From positions 3,770,217-3,834,216 of the forward strand of contig NZ_CP042582.1 of the NCBI RefSeq assembly GCF_008728835.1: 64,000 nucleotides of DNA, read 5' to 3'. Both the position numbers and the translations under genes were made by a program. Positions within the stretch are counted from its first letter, which is position 1. Each line of letters begins with the position of its first letter. This DNA is from Hypericibacter adhaerens (lineage in GTDB: Bacteria; Pseudomonadota; Alphaproteobacteria; Dongiales; Dongiaceae). Positions 1-8,300 of this stretch are shown one piece after another. The notes below the pieces were generated by a model that did no database searches, was not told the origin of the DNA, and saw only the letters and a list, made by a program, of their open reading frames with translations.

Positions 1-1
1 C

Positions 2-1762
2 GACGAGATGCCCGAGGTCGTCGCCTTCAACAAGGCGCGCGGCCACGAGCTGCCGCATGCGATCGATTTCAAGGCCGAGATCTATATGCGCCAGGAGCGC
101 AGCGGCATGGTGCTCGGCACCTATGAGAAGGATTGCCGCCCCTGGCAGCCGCGCCAGACGCCCTGGGATTTCGGCACCGAGCTGCTCGAGCCCGACCTCG
201 ACCGCATCGCCCCCTCGCTCGAGCTCGGCCACAAGCATTTCCCGGCCATGGCCAAGGCCGGCATCAAGCGCATCATCAACGGCCCCTTCACCTTCTCGCC
301 CGACGGCAATCCGCTGGTGGGCCCGGTCCAGGGCCTCAAGAACTTCTGGTGCGCCTGCGCCGTGATGGCGGGCTTCAGCCAGGGCGGCGGCGTCGGCCTC
401 GCCCTCTCGCAATGGATGGTGAACGGCGATCCGGGCTTCGACGTCTGGGCCATGGACATCGCCCGCTTCGGCGAATGGGCGACGCGCTCCTACACCAACG
501 AGAAGGTGCGCGAGAACTATTCCCGCCGCTTCTCGATCCGCTTCCCCAACGAGGAGCTGCCGGCGGCCCGCCCGCAGCAGACCACCTCGCTCTACGACGT
601 GATGATCGCCCAGGGTGCCGTCATGGGCGACAGCTGGGGCCTCGAGACGCCGCTCTGGTTCGCGCCCAAGGGTGTCGAGCCCAAGGACATCGTCTCCTTC
701 CACCGCTCGAACGACTTCAAGCATGTGAAGGCGGAGTGCCTGGGCGTGCGCAACGGGGTCGGCGTCACCGAGATCGCCAACTTCGCGAAATACGAGTTCA
801 AGGGCCCCGGCGCCGAGGCCTTCCTGTCGCGGCTCATGACCAACAAGATGCCGCGGACCGGGCGCCTCATCCTGACGCCGATGCTCAATCCCGAGGGCAA
901 GCTGATCGGCGACTTCACCATCGCCAAGGCCCAGCCGGACAAGAATGGCGACGAGCGCTTCCTGATGTGGGGCTCGAGCCAGGCGCAGAAATACCATATG
1001 CGCTGGTTCGAGAAGCATCTGCCCGCGGACGGCTCGGTCGCGGTGCACCGCTTCGACATGGGCCTGGTCGGCCTCTCCATCGCCGGACCCAAGTCGCGCG
1101 AGCTCCTGCAGCGGCTGACCGACGAGGATGTCTCCAATACCGCCTTCAAGTTCATGGACCACCGCGCCATGGATATCGCCAACCTGCCGGCCATGATCAA
1201 CCGCGTCACCTATACGGGCGATCTCGGCTACGAGATCTGGGTGGCGCCGGAATATCAGCGCCGCCTCTTCCTGGCGATCCAGGAAGCGGGCCGGGATCTG
1301 GGGCTCATCAATTTCGGCATGCGGGCCCTGCTCTCGCTGCGCCTGGAGAAGAACTTCCCCACCTGGTATCGCGAACTCCGTCCGATCTACGGGCCTTTCG
1401 AAGCGGGCCTCGACCGCTTCATCGATCTCACCAAGAACGACTTCATCGGCCGCGAGGCGGCGATGAAGGAGAAGGAAAGCGGCGGCAAGCTCCGGCGCGT
1501 CACGATGGTGGTCGATGCCGCCGATGCCGACGTGCTGGGCGACGAGCCGATCTGGCACAAGGGCCAGGTCGTCGGCTGGGTGACGTCGGGCGGCTACGGG
1601 CATTATGTCGACAAGTCGCTGGCCCAGGGCTATGTGCCCCGGGTGCTCGCCGGCGACACCGGCGCCCACGCCTTCGAGATCGAGATTCTCGGCGACCGCC
1701 GCAAGGCGACCATCGTCGCCGAGCCGCTGTTCGATCCCGAAGCGAAGCGGATGCGGGCCTGA
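2..1762 (+). CDS. Dimethylglycine/sarcosine dehydrogenase-like FAD/GcvT protein, 5'-truncated by the window edge
   Basis: The reading frame is open to the left edge, so the N-terminal Rossmann FAD-binding part lies outside the window; about 586 residues are visible. They start in the distal FAD-oxidoreductase domain (motif NGPFTFSPDGNPLVGP followed by a glycine-rich FAGSQGGG-like segment) and continue into a GcvT/aminomethyltransferase-type domain typical of dimethylglycine and sarcosine dehydrogenases (GLVGLSIAGPKSRELLQ, then TYTGDLGYEIW and a GMRALLSLRLEKNF segment). The family oxidatively demethylates N-methylglycines and passes the one-carbon unit to tetrahydrofolate. The converging sarcosine oxidase operon downstream supports a role in glycine betaine/sarcosine breakdown. 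The exact substrate (dimethylglycine, sarcosine or another N-methyl amino acid) cannot be settled from this part. Confidence 0.9.
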   Translation, partial: DEMPEVVAFNKARGHELPHAIDFKAEIYMRQERSGMVLGTYEKDCRPWQPRQTPWDFGTELLEPDLDRIAPSLELGHKHFPAMAKAGIKRIINGPFTFSPDGNPLVGPVQGLKNFWCACAVMAGFSQGGGVGLALSQWMVNGDPGFDVWAMDIARFGEWATRSYTNEKVRENYSRRFSIRFPNEELPAARPQQTTSLYDVMIAQGAVMGDSWGLETPLWFAPKGVEPKDIVSFHRSNDFKHVKAECLGVRNGVGVTEIANFAKYEFKGPGAEAFLSRLMTNKMPRTGRLILTPMLNPEGKLIGDFTIAKAQPDKNGDERFLMWGSSQAQKYHMRWFEKHLPADGSVAVHRFDMGLVGLSIAGPKSRELLQRLTDEDVSNTAFKFMDHRAMDIANLPAMINRVTYTGDLGYEIWVAPEYQRRLFLAIQEAGRDLGLINFGMRALLSLRLEKNFPTWYRELRPIYGPFEAGLDRFIDLTKNDFIGREAAMKEKESGGKLRRVTMVVDAADADVLGDEPIWHKGQVVGWVTSGGYGHYVDKSLAQGYVPRVLAGDTGAHAFEIEILGDRRKATIVAEPLFDPEAKRMRA

Positions 1763-1791
1763 GAGTCGCGCATCCCTGGAAGATGACCCCG

Positions 1792-2697
1792 ATGCTGAAG
1801 CGGCTGGCGGCCGCTCTGACTCTGTTCTGCCTCGCTTTCGGCGCCCCCGCCTTCGCCGCGGAGACGCTCGATGCGACGCCGCGCACGGCCGTCATCTCGG
1901 CCTTCCCGCCGGAATGGACGCTGCTGCAGCAGGCGCTGCAGGACCGGAAAGACCACGACCTCGCCGGCATGACCTTCGTCACCGGCACCATCGAAGGCAA
2001 GCCGGTGCTGCTGTTCCTGAGCGGCATCAGCATGGTCAATGCGGCCATGACGACCCAGCTCGCCCTCGATCATTTCGCGGTCGAGCGGATCGTCTTCTCC
2101 GGCATCGCCGGCGGGGTCGATCCCGGCCTCGAGATCGGCGACGTGGTGATCCCCGAGCGCTGGAGCGAATATCTCGAAGCGGTCTTCGCCCGGGAGAAGG
2201 ATGGCGGCTATGAGCTGCCGGACTGGGCCGACAAGCCGGATGCCCATTTCGGCATGATCTTCCCCCAGCCCGTGAAGATCCTGCGCAAGGACAATCCCCG
2301 GGAGGAGCATGACTGGTTCCCGGTCGACCCGGCGCTTCTCGCGCTGGCGAAGACCGTGGCCGACGGGATCACGCTGCAGAACTGCGCCGCGCAGAACTGT
2401 CTCGACCATCGGCCGAAGATCGTGGTCGGCGGTAACGGGGTCTCGGGTCAGGCTTTCGTCGACAACAAGGCGTTCCGGGAATATGTGCTGGAGGCCTTCG
2501 ACGCCAAGGTCCTCGACATGGAATCGGCGGCGGTGGCCCACGTGGCCTATGTCAATGGCAAGCCTTTCATCGCCTTCCGCAGCCTTTCCGACCTCGCCGG
2601 CGGCGGCGAAGGCGAGAACCAGATCCGGACCTTCTTCCAGCTCGCCTCGGACAACGCGGCGACGGTGGTGAAGGCGTTCTTGAAGGCGCTGCCCTGA
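1792..2697 (+). CDS. Exported 5'-methylthioadenosine/S-adenosylhomocysteine nucleosidase-family protein
   Basis: A 301-residue protein of the PNP/UDP (MTA/SAH nucleosidase) superfamily. Family features are the GIAGGVDPGLEIGDVVIP segment, a DMESAAVA motif matching the ribose-binding ME of MTAN, and a SDLAGG motif matching the catalytic Asp region. Unlike the usual cytoplasmic enzyme of about 230 residues, it begins with a clear Sec signal peptide (LKR, a hydrophobic run, cleavage near AFA/AET at residue 22-23). A Cys pair (NCAAQNC, about residues 199-204) could form a disulfide in the periplasm. The start at 1792 is chosen because GGAAG at 1778-1782 is well spaced; an in-frame ATG at 1783 would directly abut it. 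It probably releases purine bases from exogenous nucleosides; the substrate is inferred only. Confidence 0.8.
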   Translation: MLKRLAAALTLFCLAFGAPAFAAETLDATPRTAVISAFPPEWTLLQQALQDRKDHDLAGMTFVTGTIEGKPVLLFLSGISMVNAAMTTQLALDHFAVERIVFSGIAGGVDPGLEIGDVVIPERWSEYLEAVFAREKDGGYELPDWADKPDAHFGMIFPQPVKILRKDNPREEHDWFPVDPALLALAKTVADGITLQNCAAQNCLDHRPKIVVGGNGVSGQAFVDNKAFREYVLEAFDAKVLDMESAAVAHVAYVNGKPFIAFRSLSDLAGGGEGENQIRTFFQLASDNAATVVKAFLKALP

Positions 2698-2729
2698 ACG
2701 GAAGGACGAAGCGCTGTTGCACGCGCGCT

Positions 2730-2811
2730 CGTCACCCCCGCGCAAGCGGGGGCCCATCTTGATCCAGCGTACCAAGCTCAGAGTTGGATCCCCGCTTGCG
2801 CGGGGATGACG
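2730..2811. repeat. REP-like long inverted repeat, copy A
   Basis: Two palindromic blocks face each other: GTCACCCCCGCGCAAGCGG at the left and its near-mirror ending GCGCGGGGATGAC at the right, with about 30 nt between. Each block can form its own hairpin and the two can also pair. It fills the gap between the convergent nucleosidase and soxG genes, so it may act as a bidirectional terminator. A second copy lies at 28218-28298, also between convergent genes. Confidence 0.85.
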
Positions 2812-2837
2812 TTCGGCGCACTTGGGCCACAACGTCC

Positions 2838-3431
2838 CTACTTCACGACATCATATCCCACCGGCAGCGCCGCGTCGGTGAGCCATTCCCAGATCGAGTG
2901 GGCGAAGGTGCGCATCGCGTAGATCTCGTAGCGCTCGGCGCCCGTGCGATGCACCAGCACCGGCGTGTGATGCAGGCCGGTCAAAGCGAACTGGCCGATC
3001 TTGAAGACGGCCGGATCGAAATCGAGCGGGATGCCCTTGGCCAGCACCGCCCGCGCCGCGGCGCCCTCGATGAAGATCCGCGTGCGGCTGTGGGAGAGCG
3101 GCAGGATCGAGCCGACGCTGGGCGCGATGGACGCCGACAGCCTGGCCGCAAGCTCGTCGTTCTCGGGACCGAGAACCCAGAAATGCTCCGGCCCGACGCG
3201 CATCAGCGTGCGGCCCTGCGCCGTCACCGCCTCGCCGACCTTCGCCGGCAAGCTCGTGCCGACCGCGCCGGACAGCGCCGCCTCGAAGGCCGCGGCCTCG
3301 GCCGGGAACCCCGCCGCCTGGACCAGCGACCAGCCCCTGACCTCGCCGATTTTCACGCTGCGATCGCCCGCGGCGCCGTCGCGGCCGCCCTGCTGCAGGT
3401 CCTTCGCCAGCGCCGATCGCCGCTCAAGCAT
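2838..3431 (-). CDS. soxG: Sarcosine oxidase gamma subunit
   Basis: A 197-residue protein matching the small gamma subunit of heterotetrameric sarcosine oxidase, which packs against the aminomethyltransferase half of the complex. It contains GEVRGWSLVQAAGFP near residues 29-43, VGPEHFWVLG mid-protein and the C-terminal YEIYAMRTFAHSIWEWL segment characteristic of SoxG. The ATG at 3431 overlaps the 3' end of soxA by 8 nt, so the genes are probably translationally coupled; longer upstream extensions would read into soxA. It is last in the soxB-soxD-soxA-soxG operon, and its 3' end faces the REP-like repeat. Confidence 0.9.
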   Translation of the reverse strand: MLERRSALAKDLQQGGRDGAAGDRSVKIGEVRGWSLVQAAGFPAEAAAFEAALSGAVGTSLPAKVGEAVTAQGRTLMRVGPEHFWVLGPENDELAARLSASIAPSVGSILPLSHSRTRIFIEGAAARAVLAKGIPLDFDPAVFKIGQFALTGLHHTPVLVHRTGAERYEIYAMRTFAHSIWEWLTDAALPVGYDVVK

Positions 3432-6402
3432 AGAGGCGCTCTCCCTTGGGATCGATGAAATGCGGCGAGACGATGCGCGCGCGCACCTGCTCATTCTTCA
3501 CCGGATAGGCGCAGAGGATCTCCGCGCCCTCATGGCGCAGGCCGCCGCTGAAGAGGCCGAGCGCGATATATTTGTTGAGCTCGTTCGACCAGGTGACCGA
3601 GGTGATGTAGCCGCGGCCATGACCTTCGATCTTGTCCTCCTTGAGGAACAGGATCGAGCCGCCGCGCAGGCGCTTGTCGGGCTCGAGGCATTCGATCCCG
3701 ACCAGGCTCCAGCGCTCCGGCGCCTGCAGCAGCGGGCGGAAGCGCAGCGCCTTGCCGACATAGTCCTTTTCCTTGCCCGCCATCCTGCCGAGGCCGAGAT
3801 CGTCGAGCGAGGTGCGATGGTCGAGCTCGAGGCCGGCCACATGGCCTTTCTCGATGCGCAGCGAGGCCAGCGCCTCGAGCCCGTAGGGCTTGATGCCGAG
3901 CGGCTGGCCGGCCTTGAGGATATGCTCCCAGAGCGCGATGCCATTGTCGGCCGGCGTATAGACCTCGTAGGCGAGCTCGCCCGAGAAACTGAGCCGGATC
4001 AGCCGCACCGGCGCGCCGTCATGGGTGAATTCGAGCGCGCCCATATAGGGAAGCCGGTTGTCGCCGACATCCTGGCCGGGGAAGGCCAGCGCCAGCGCCT
4101 GGCGCGCCTTGGGACCCGAGACCGCCATCGCCGCCCATTCGTCGGTCAGCGAGGCGACATGCACCTTGAGCTCGGGCCAGGCCGTCTGCAGCAGGAACTC
4201 GACCCAGGACATGACCTCGCCGGCCTGCGCGGTCGTGGTGGTCATGAAGAAGCGGGTGTCGGAGAGGCGCGTGGTGGTGCCGTCGTCGAGCACCAGCCCG
4301 TCATCGTTCAGCATCACGCCATAGCGCGCCTTGCCGACCGGCAGCTTGGCGAAGCCGTTCACATAGAGGCGGTTGAGGAACTCCGCCGCATCGGGGCCTT
4401 GGACGTCGATCTTGCCGAGCGTCGAGACGTCGGCGATGCCCACCCCATGGCGGACGAGATCCATTTCCTTCACATAGGCCGCGGCGGCGTCCTTGCCGGC
4501 CCAATCGTAGTACCAGGCGCGCAGCCAGGGGCCGGCCGGCGTCATGGCGCCGCCATTCGCCAGATGCCAATCGTGCAGCGGCGAGAGCCGCACGGGCCGG
4601 AAATGGTGGCCGACGCTGCGCCCGGCGATGGCCCCCAGCGCCACCGGCGAATAGGGCGGGCGGAAGGTGGTGGTACCGGCCTCGGGAATGCTCACGTCGC
4701 GCAGGCCCGCCATGATCGCGAGCGCGTTGATGTTGGCGGTCTTGCCCTGGTCGGTGCCCATGCCGAGCGTGGTGTAGCGCTTCAGATGCTCGACCGACTG
4801 GTAGCCCTCCTGATGGGCCTGGACGATGTCCTTGACCGTCACGTCGTTCTGGAAATCGACGAAGGCCTTGCCCTTGGCCGCCGACAGACTCGGCCATTGC
4901 GGCGCGACCGCGTAGCGGTCGGCGCCCTCGATCGCGGGCGACGGCACCGCGCGGGCGCCAGTGCCATGGCCGGCATGATCAGCCGCCTGGGCGCCGGCTT
5001 CGGCGCCCTCGCGGATCGCGACCGCCAATCCGAAGCTGCCGAGGACGGCACCCGCCCCGAACTGCCCCTTGGCGAAGCCGCCCGGCACGAAGGCCGCGAT
5101 CTCGTCGCGATAGACCGGCTTGATGCCACCATGCGAGGTCAGATGCACGGACGGCGACCAGCCGCCCGAGACGCAGACGAGATCGCAGGACCTGAGCTCG
5201 CCGGCATCGGCCCGGCCGACCGGCCCCAGCCGCGCGCCGGTCACGGTCTTGCCGCCCGCGACATCGAGAATGCCCGTGCCAGCCCGAAGCTCGATGCCGT
5301 GTTTCGCCGCCGCCGCCTGCAGGCTCTCGTCGATCTCGCCGCGCAGATCGGCGATCGTGACCGCGAGCCCGTTCGCCGCCAGATCGAAGGCGGCGCGATA
5401 AGCGCTGTCATTGTTGGTGGCGACGATGGCACGCCGGCCCGCCGCCACGGCATAGCGGTTGAGATAGCTGCGCGCCGCCGAGGCCAGCATCACGCCCGGC
5501 CGGTCGTTGTTGGCGAAGACCAGCGGCCGTTCGATGGCGCCGGTCGCGAAGACGATGGCGCGCGCGCGCAGCGTGACGGTCACCTGCCGCGCCTCGCCCT
5601 TCTTGGGATCGGGCGAGAGGTGATCGCGCCGCTCGAGGAGCGCCACGGTGTTGCCGTCATAAAGGCCGAAAGCCGTGGTGCGGGTCAGGATCCGGACATT
5701 GGGCAGGGCCTCGAGCTCGGCCTTGCGCTGGGCGAGCCAGGGAGCGCCGGCGCTCTCGGCCGGCTCCGACAACAGGCTGCCGCCGATCTCCGAATCCTGC
5801 TCCACCAGCAGCACGCGCGCGCCGCTTCGGCCTGCGGCCAACGCCGCAGCCAGGCCCGCCGGCCCCGCGCCCACCACCAGCACGTCGGCGAAATCGTGGC
5901 GCGTCTCGTAGCGGTCGGGATCGGGCACGTAGCTGCCTTCGCCCAGCCCCGCGGCTTTGCGGATATGAGGCTCGTAGACCATCCAGGAGCCGCGCCGCGG
6001 CCCCATGAAGGTCTTGTAGTAGAAGCCCGCGGTCAGCAGCGGCGCCGCCAGCGAGTTGACCGCCCTCAGATCGAACTCGATCGAGGGCCATCCGTTCTGC
6101 CGCCGCGCGACGAGGCCTTCGACCAGATCGGTCATGGTCGAGGGGATGTTCGGCTCCCGCCGCCCGCCCTCGCCCAGCGTCAGGAGACCGTTGGGTTCTT
6201 CGATCCCCGCCGCCATCAGGCCGCGCGGGCGGTGATATTTGAAGCTGCGGCCGACCAGCGCCACGCCATGGGCGAGCATGGCCGAGGCCAGCGTATCGCC
6301 GGCGAAGCCCGTGATCCGCTCGCCATCGAGCGTGAAGGACAGCGGCCGGCTGCGATCGATGCGTCCGCCCTGCGGCAGGCGGTGGGAACTGCCCTTCATC
6401 AT
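3424..6402 (-). CDS. soxA: Sarcosine oxidase alpha subunit
   Basis: A 992-residue protein of normal length for SoxA. The N-terminal 100 residues have the ferredoxin-like fold segment (GGRIDRSRPLSFTLDGE, then FKYHRPRGLMAAG) that precedes the NAD-binding part. A Rossmann motif DVLVVGAGPAGLAAALAAG follows near residue 165, then a second dinucleotide domain, and the C-terminal 400 residues form a GcvT-like folate-binding domain. With SoxB it oxidises sarcosine to glycine, giving hydrogen peroxide and 5,10-methylene-THF. The start at 6402 overlaps the soxD stop in ATGA. No missing residues were noticed. Confidence 0.96.
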   Translation of the reverse strand: MMKGSSHRLPQGGRIDRSRPLSFTLDGERITGFAGDTLASAMLAHGVALVGRSFKYHRPRGLMAAGIEEPNGLLTLGEGGRREPNIPSTMTDLVEGLVARRQNGWPSIEFDLRAVNSLAAPLLTAGFYYKTFMGPRRGSWMVYEPHIRKAAGLGEGSYVPDPDRYETRHDFADVLVVGAGPAGLAAALAAGRSGARVLLVEQDSEIGGSLLSEPAESAGAPWLAQRKAELEALPNVRILTRTTAFGLYDGNTVALLERRDHLSPDPKKGEARQVTVTLRARAIVFATGAIERPLVFANNDRPGVMLASAARSYLNRYAVAAGRRAIVATNNDSAYRAAFDLAANGLAVTIADLRGEIDESLQAAAAKHGIELRAGTGILDVAGGKTVTGARLGPVGRADAGELRSCDLVCVSGGWSPSVHLTSHGGIKPVYRDEIAAFVPGGFAKGQFGAGAVLGSFGLAVAIREGAEAGAQAADHAGHGTGARAVPSPAIEGADRYAVAPQWPSLSAAKGKAFVDFQNDVTVKDIVQAHQEGYQSVEHLKRYTTLGMGTDQGKTANINALAIMAGLRDVSIPEAGTTTFRPPYSPVALGAIAGRSVGHHFRPVRLSPLHDWHLANGGAMTPAGPWLRAWYYDWAGKDAAAAYVKEMDLVRHGVGIADVSTLGKIDVQGPDAAEFLNRLYVNGFAKLPVGKARYGVMLNDDGLVLDDGTTTRLSDTRFFMTTTTAQAGEVMSWVEFLLQTAWPELKVHVASLTDEWAAMAVSGPKARQALALAFPGQDVGDNRLPYMGALEFTHDGAPVRLIRLSFSGELAYEVYTPADNGIALWEHILKAGQPLGIKPYGLEALASLRIEKGHVAGLELDHRTSLDDLGLGRMAGKEKDYVGKALRFRPLLQAPERWSLVGIECLEPDKRLRGGSILFLKEDKIEGHGRGYITSVTWSNELNKYIALGLFSGGLRHEGAEILCAYPVKNEQVRARIVSPHFIDPKGERLYA

Positions 6403-6680
6403 CGGCCGGCTCCGCTCTTGGAAGCGGCGTCGCGCGCCGGGACCGCCTTGCCCACAGCGTTGGTCGCGGTGTCGCGCTCCAGCACCAGCCATTGCCGGCA
6501 GCCCAGCACATGCTGCCAATATTCGCGCGTCGGGCCCTTGGGATTGTCGAACAGGAAGACATGGTCGTGCCAGGTCTTCAGGTCGCCCGTGCCGGGCGCC
6601 GGCCGCGTCTTGACCTCGCTGCCATAGCGGAACTCGCTATAGTCGCGCTCGCCGCACCAGGGGCAGGTGATCCTCAACAT
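6399..6680 (-). CDS. soxD: Sarcosine oxidase delta subunit
   Basis: A 93-residue zinc-binding subunit. The signature is complete: CPWCG (C6, C9) at the N-terminus and a distal HVLGC pair (H57, C61), which together ligate Zn in known SoxD. YWQHVLGCRQWL and ERDT near the C-terminus are also typical. The ATG at 6680 is preferred to an in-frame TTG two codons upstream. It lies 12 nt after soxB and overlaps soxA by 4 nt, consistent with stoichiometric co-expression. Confidence 0.95.
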   Translation of the reverse strand: MLRITCPWCGERDYSEFRYGSEVKTRPAPGTGDLKTWHDHVFLFDNPKGPTREYWQHVLGCRQWLVLERDTATNAVGKAVPARDAASKSGAGR

Positions 6681-6692
6681 TCTCAAGCCCCC

Positions 6693-7952
6693 CTACTGCT
6701 TGTAGGTCCAGTTGCCGGAACCGTGATCGTCGAGCTCGCCGCCTTTCGCGAAGCGGTCGAGACTGAAGCAGCGGTTTAGCTCGTGCTCCTCGCCCTTCGC
6801 GATCGTGTGGGCGAAGGTCCAGCCCGAAGCCGGGATCGCCTTGAAGCCCTGATAGCACCAGCCGCCATCGAGATAGAGGTTCGGCACCGGCGTGCGGCCG
6901 ATGAAAGGCGCACCGTCCGGTGTCATATCCATGATGCCGGCCCAGTGGCGCAGCAGCCGGAGCCGCGACACGCAGGGCATCAGCGACACGGCGCATTCGG
7001 CCACCGTCTGCACCTTCGGGAACTGGCCGCGCTGGCTGTAGTTGGCGAAGCCGTCGATATGGCCGCCGAACACCAGGCCGCCCTTGTCGGACTGCGAGAT
7101 GTAATAAAGCTCGGCACCGAACGAGACGACGTGATGGACCAGCGGCTTGATCGGCTCGGAGACGAAAGCCTGCAACAAGTGGCTCTCCACCGGCAGCCGC
7201 AGGCCCGCCTTGGCGGCGATATGCGAGCTGTGGCCCGCGACCGCGATGGCGGTCTTGCCGGCGCGGATGCGGCCCTTGGTGGTGTCGATGCCGACCACCT
7301 TGCCCTGCTCCATGAGGAAGCCGGTCATCTCGCAATTCTCGATGATGTCGACGCCCAGATCGCTGGCGGCCCGCGCATAGCCCCAGGCGACGGCATCGTG
7401 GCGCACCGTGCCGGCGCGATGCTGGATGATGCCGCCCACGACCGGGAAGCGCGCCGCATCGCTATAGTCGAGATAGGGCAGCAGCTTCATCACCTCGCCG
7501 CGGTCGAGCAGCTCGGCATCGATGCCGTGCAGCCGCATGATGTTGCCTTTGCGCGCCAGCACGTCCATCTGCGAGGGATTGTGGGCGAGACCGATCTGGC
7601 CGCGCTGCGACAGCATCACGTTGAAGTTGAGCGTGTGGGAGAGCCCTTCCCACAGCTTCAGCGAGAACTCGAAGAAGGGCGTGTTGCCGCCGATCATGTA
7701 GTTCGAGCGCACGATCGTGGTGTTGCGCCCGACATTGCCCGAGCCGATATAGCTGCGCTCGATCACTGCGACATTCTTGATGCCGTGATTGGCGGCCAGG
7801 TAATAGGCCGAGGCGAGCCCGTGCCCGCCGCCGCCGATGATGACGACGTCATAGCTCGACTTGGGCGCCGGCGAGCGCCAGGCGCGAGGCCAGGGACTCG
7901 AGGGCTGCAGGGCATGGCGAAGGAGGGAGAGGGCCGAATAGCGTTTTGCCAA
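6693..7952 (-). CDS. soxB: Sarcosine oxidase beta subunit
   Basis: A 419-residue FAD/FMN subunit carrying the sarcosine oxidation site. It opens with the conserved SoxB N-terminus (RYSALSLLRHAL, then APKSSYDVVIIGGGGHGLAS, the FAD Rossmann motif near residue 33). GNVGRNTTIVRSNY follows, then an RHDAVAWGYARAA segment around residue 190 that holds the histidine to which FMN is covalently bound in characterised enzymes. The C-terminus has DGAPFIGRTPVPNLYLDGGW. It is the first gene of soxBDAG; promoter and control region lie in the 7953-8300 gap. The family is known from glycine betaine, carnitine and creatinine degraders. Confidence 0.96.
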   Translation of the reverse strand: MAKRYSALSLLRHALQPSSPWPRAWRSPAPKSSYDVVIIGGGGHGLASAYYLAANHGIKNVAVIERSYIGSGNVGRNTTIVRSNYMIGGNTPFFEFSLKLWEGLSHTLNFNVMLSQRGQIGLAHNPSQMDVLARKGNIMRLHGIDAELLDRGEVMKLLPYLDYSDAARFPVVGGIIQHRAGTVRHDAVAWGYARAASDLGVDIIENCEMTGFLMEQGKVVGIDTTKGRIRAGKTAIAVAGHSSHIAAKAGLRLPVESHLLQAFVSEPIKPLVHHVVSFGAELYYISQSDKGGLVFGGHIDGFANYSQRGQFPKVQTVAECAVSLMPCVSRLRLLRHWAGIMDMTPDGAPFIGRTPVPNLYLDGGWCYQGFKAIPASGWTFAHTIAKGEEHELNRCFSLDRFAKGGELDDHGSGNWTYKQ

Positions 7953-8300
7953 GGCGGGAACCCGGAATGCTTGCGTGCGCGGCCTGATAGGGACATGAGA
8001 GACGCGCCGGCTGTCAATAGCCTGGGGGCTGCCCCGCTGCTATGCCGTTCGCGACTTTCATTCCCACGGAACCGGCGGATGCCGGCCCCGCCGGGACGCG
8101 ACCCGTTCCAGCCTCCCCTCCCAGCCCGGCCGCGACGGCAAGGCGCCCCTTCCCTGCCACTGGACGAAGCAGGATAAGGTTCCGGCATACTCGATCGCCG
8201 CTACCCCTTCCTGCTGTCCGGAGACGAGCTCCTGGCCCGAACCGCCCCCACGCGCCCGAATCGAGACCGGAACCGGCCCCGGGCTGGTTCCGGTTTCCTT
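7953..8300. other. Divergent intergenic region between soxB and the first lpxR-like gene
   Basis: 348 nt without a convincing gene; weak frames here have no recognisable product. It must carry the promoter of soxBDAG (leftward) and of the lpxR-like pair (rightward). No riboswitch was recognised. The only clear structure is the hairpin at 8266-8294 next to the rightward start. Confidence 0.6.
8266..8294 (+). terminator. Hairpin with a T-rich tail just before the first lpxR-like gene
   Basis: ACCGGAACC at 8266-8274 pairs with GGTTCCGGT at 8286-8294, extended by GGCCC/GGGC in the loop arms, and is followed by TTTCCTTTTG. This looks like a rho-independent terminator or attenuator, yet it ends only 6 nt before the likely TTG start at 8301. 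Confidence 0.5.

Noticed and set aside
133-1782. Upstream in-frame extension of the nucleosidase gene through the dehydrogenase gene
   Set aside because: The extension overlaps a conserved coding region in another frame, and the signal peptide and ribosome-binding site place the start near 1792.
2730-2811. CRISPR-like repeat
   Set aside because: Only two distant copies exist, each an inverted repeat, with no regularly spaced direct repeats or cas genes.
3001-6627. Long open frame (over 1200 codons) on the plus strand opposite soxA
   Set aside because: It is a mirror of the high-GC codon bias of soxA; its translation is Arg/Ala/Asp/Gly-rich without any domain, and soxA itself is certain.
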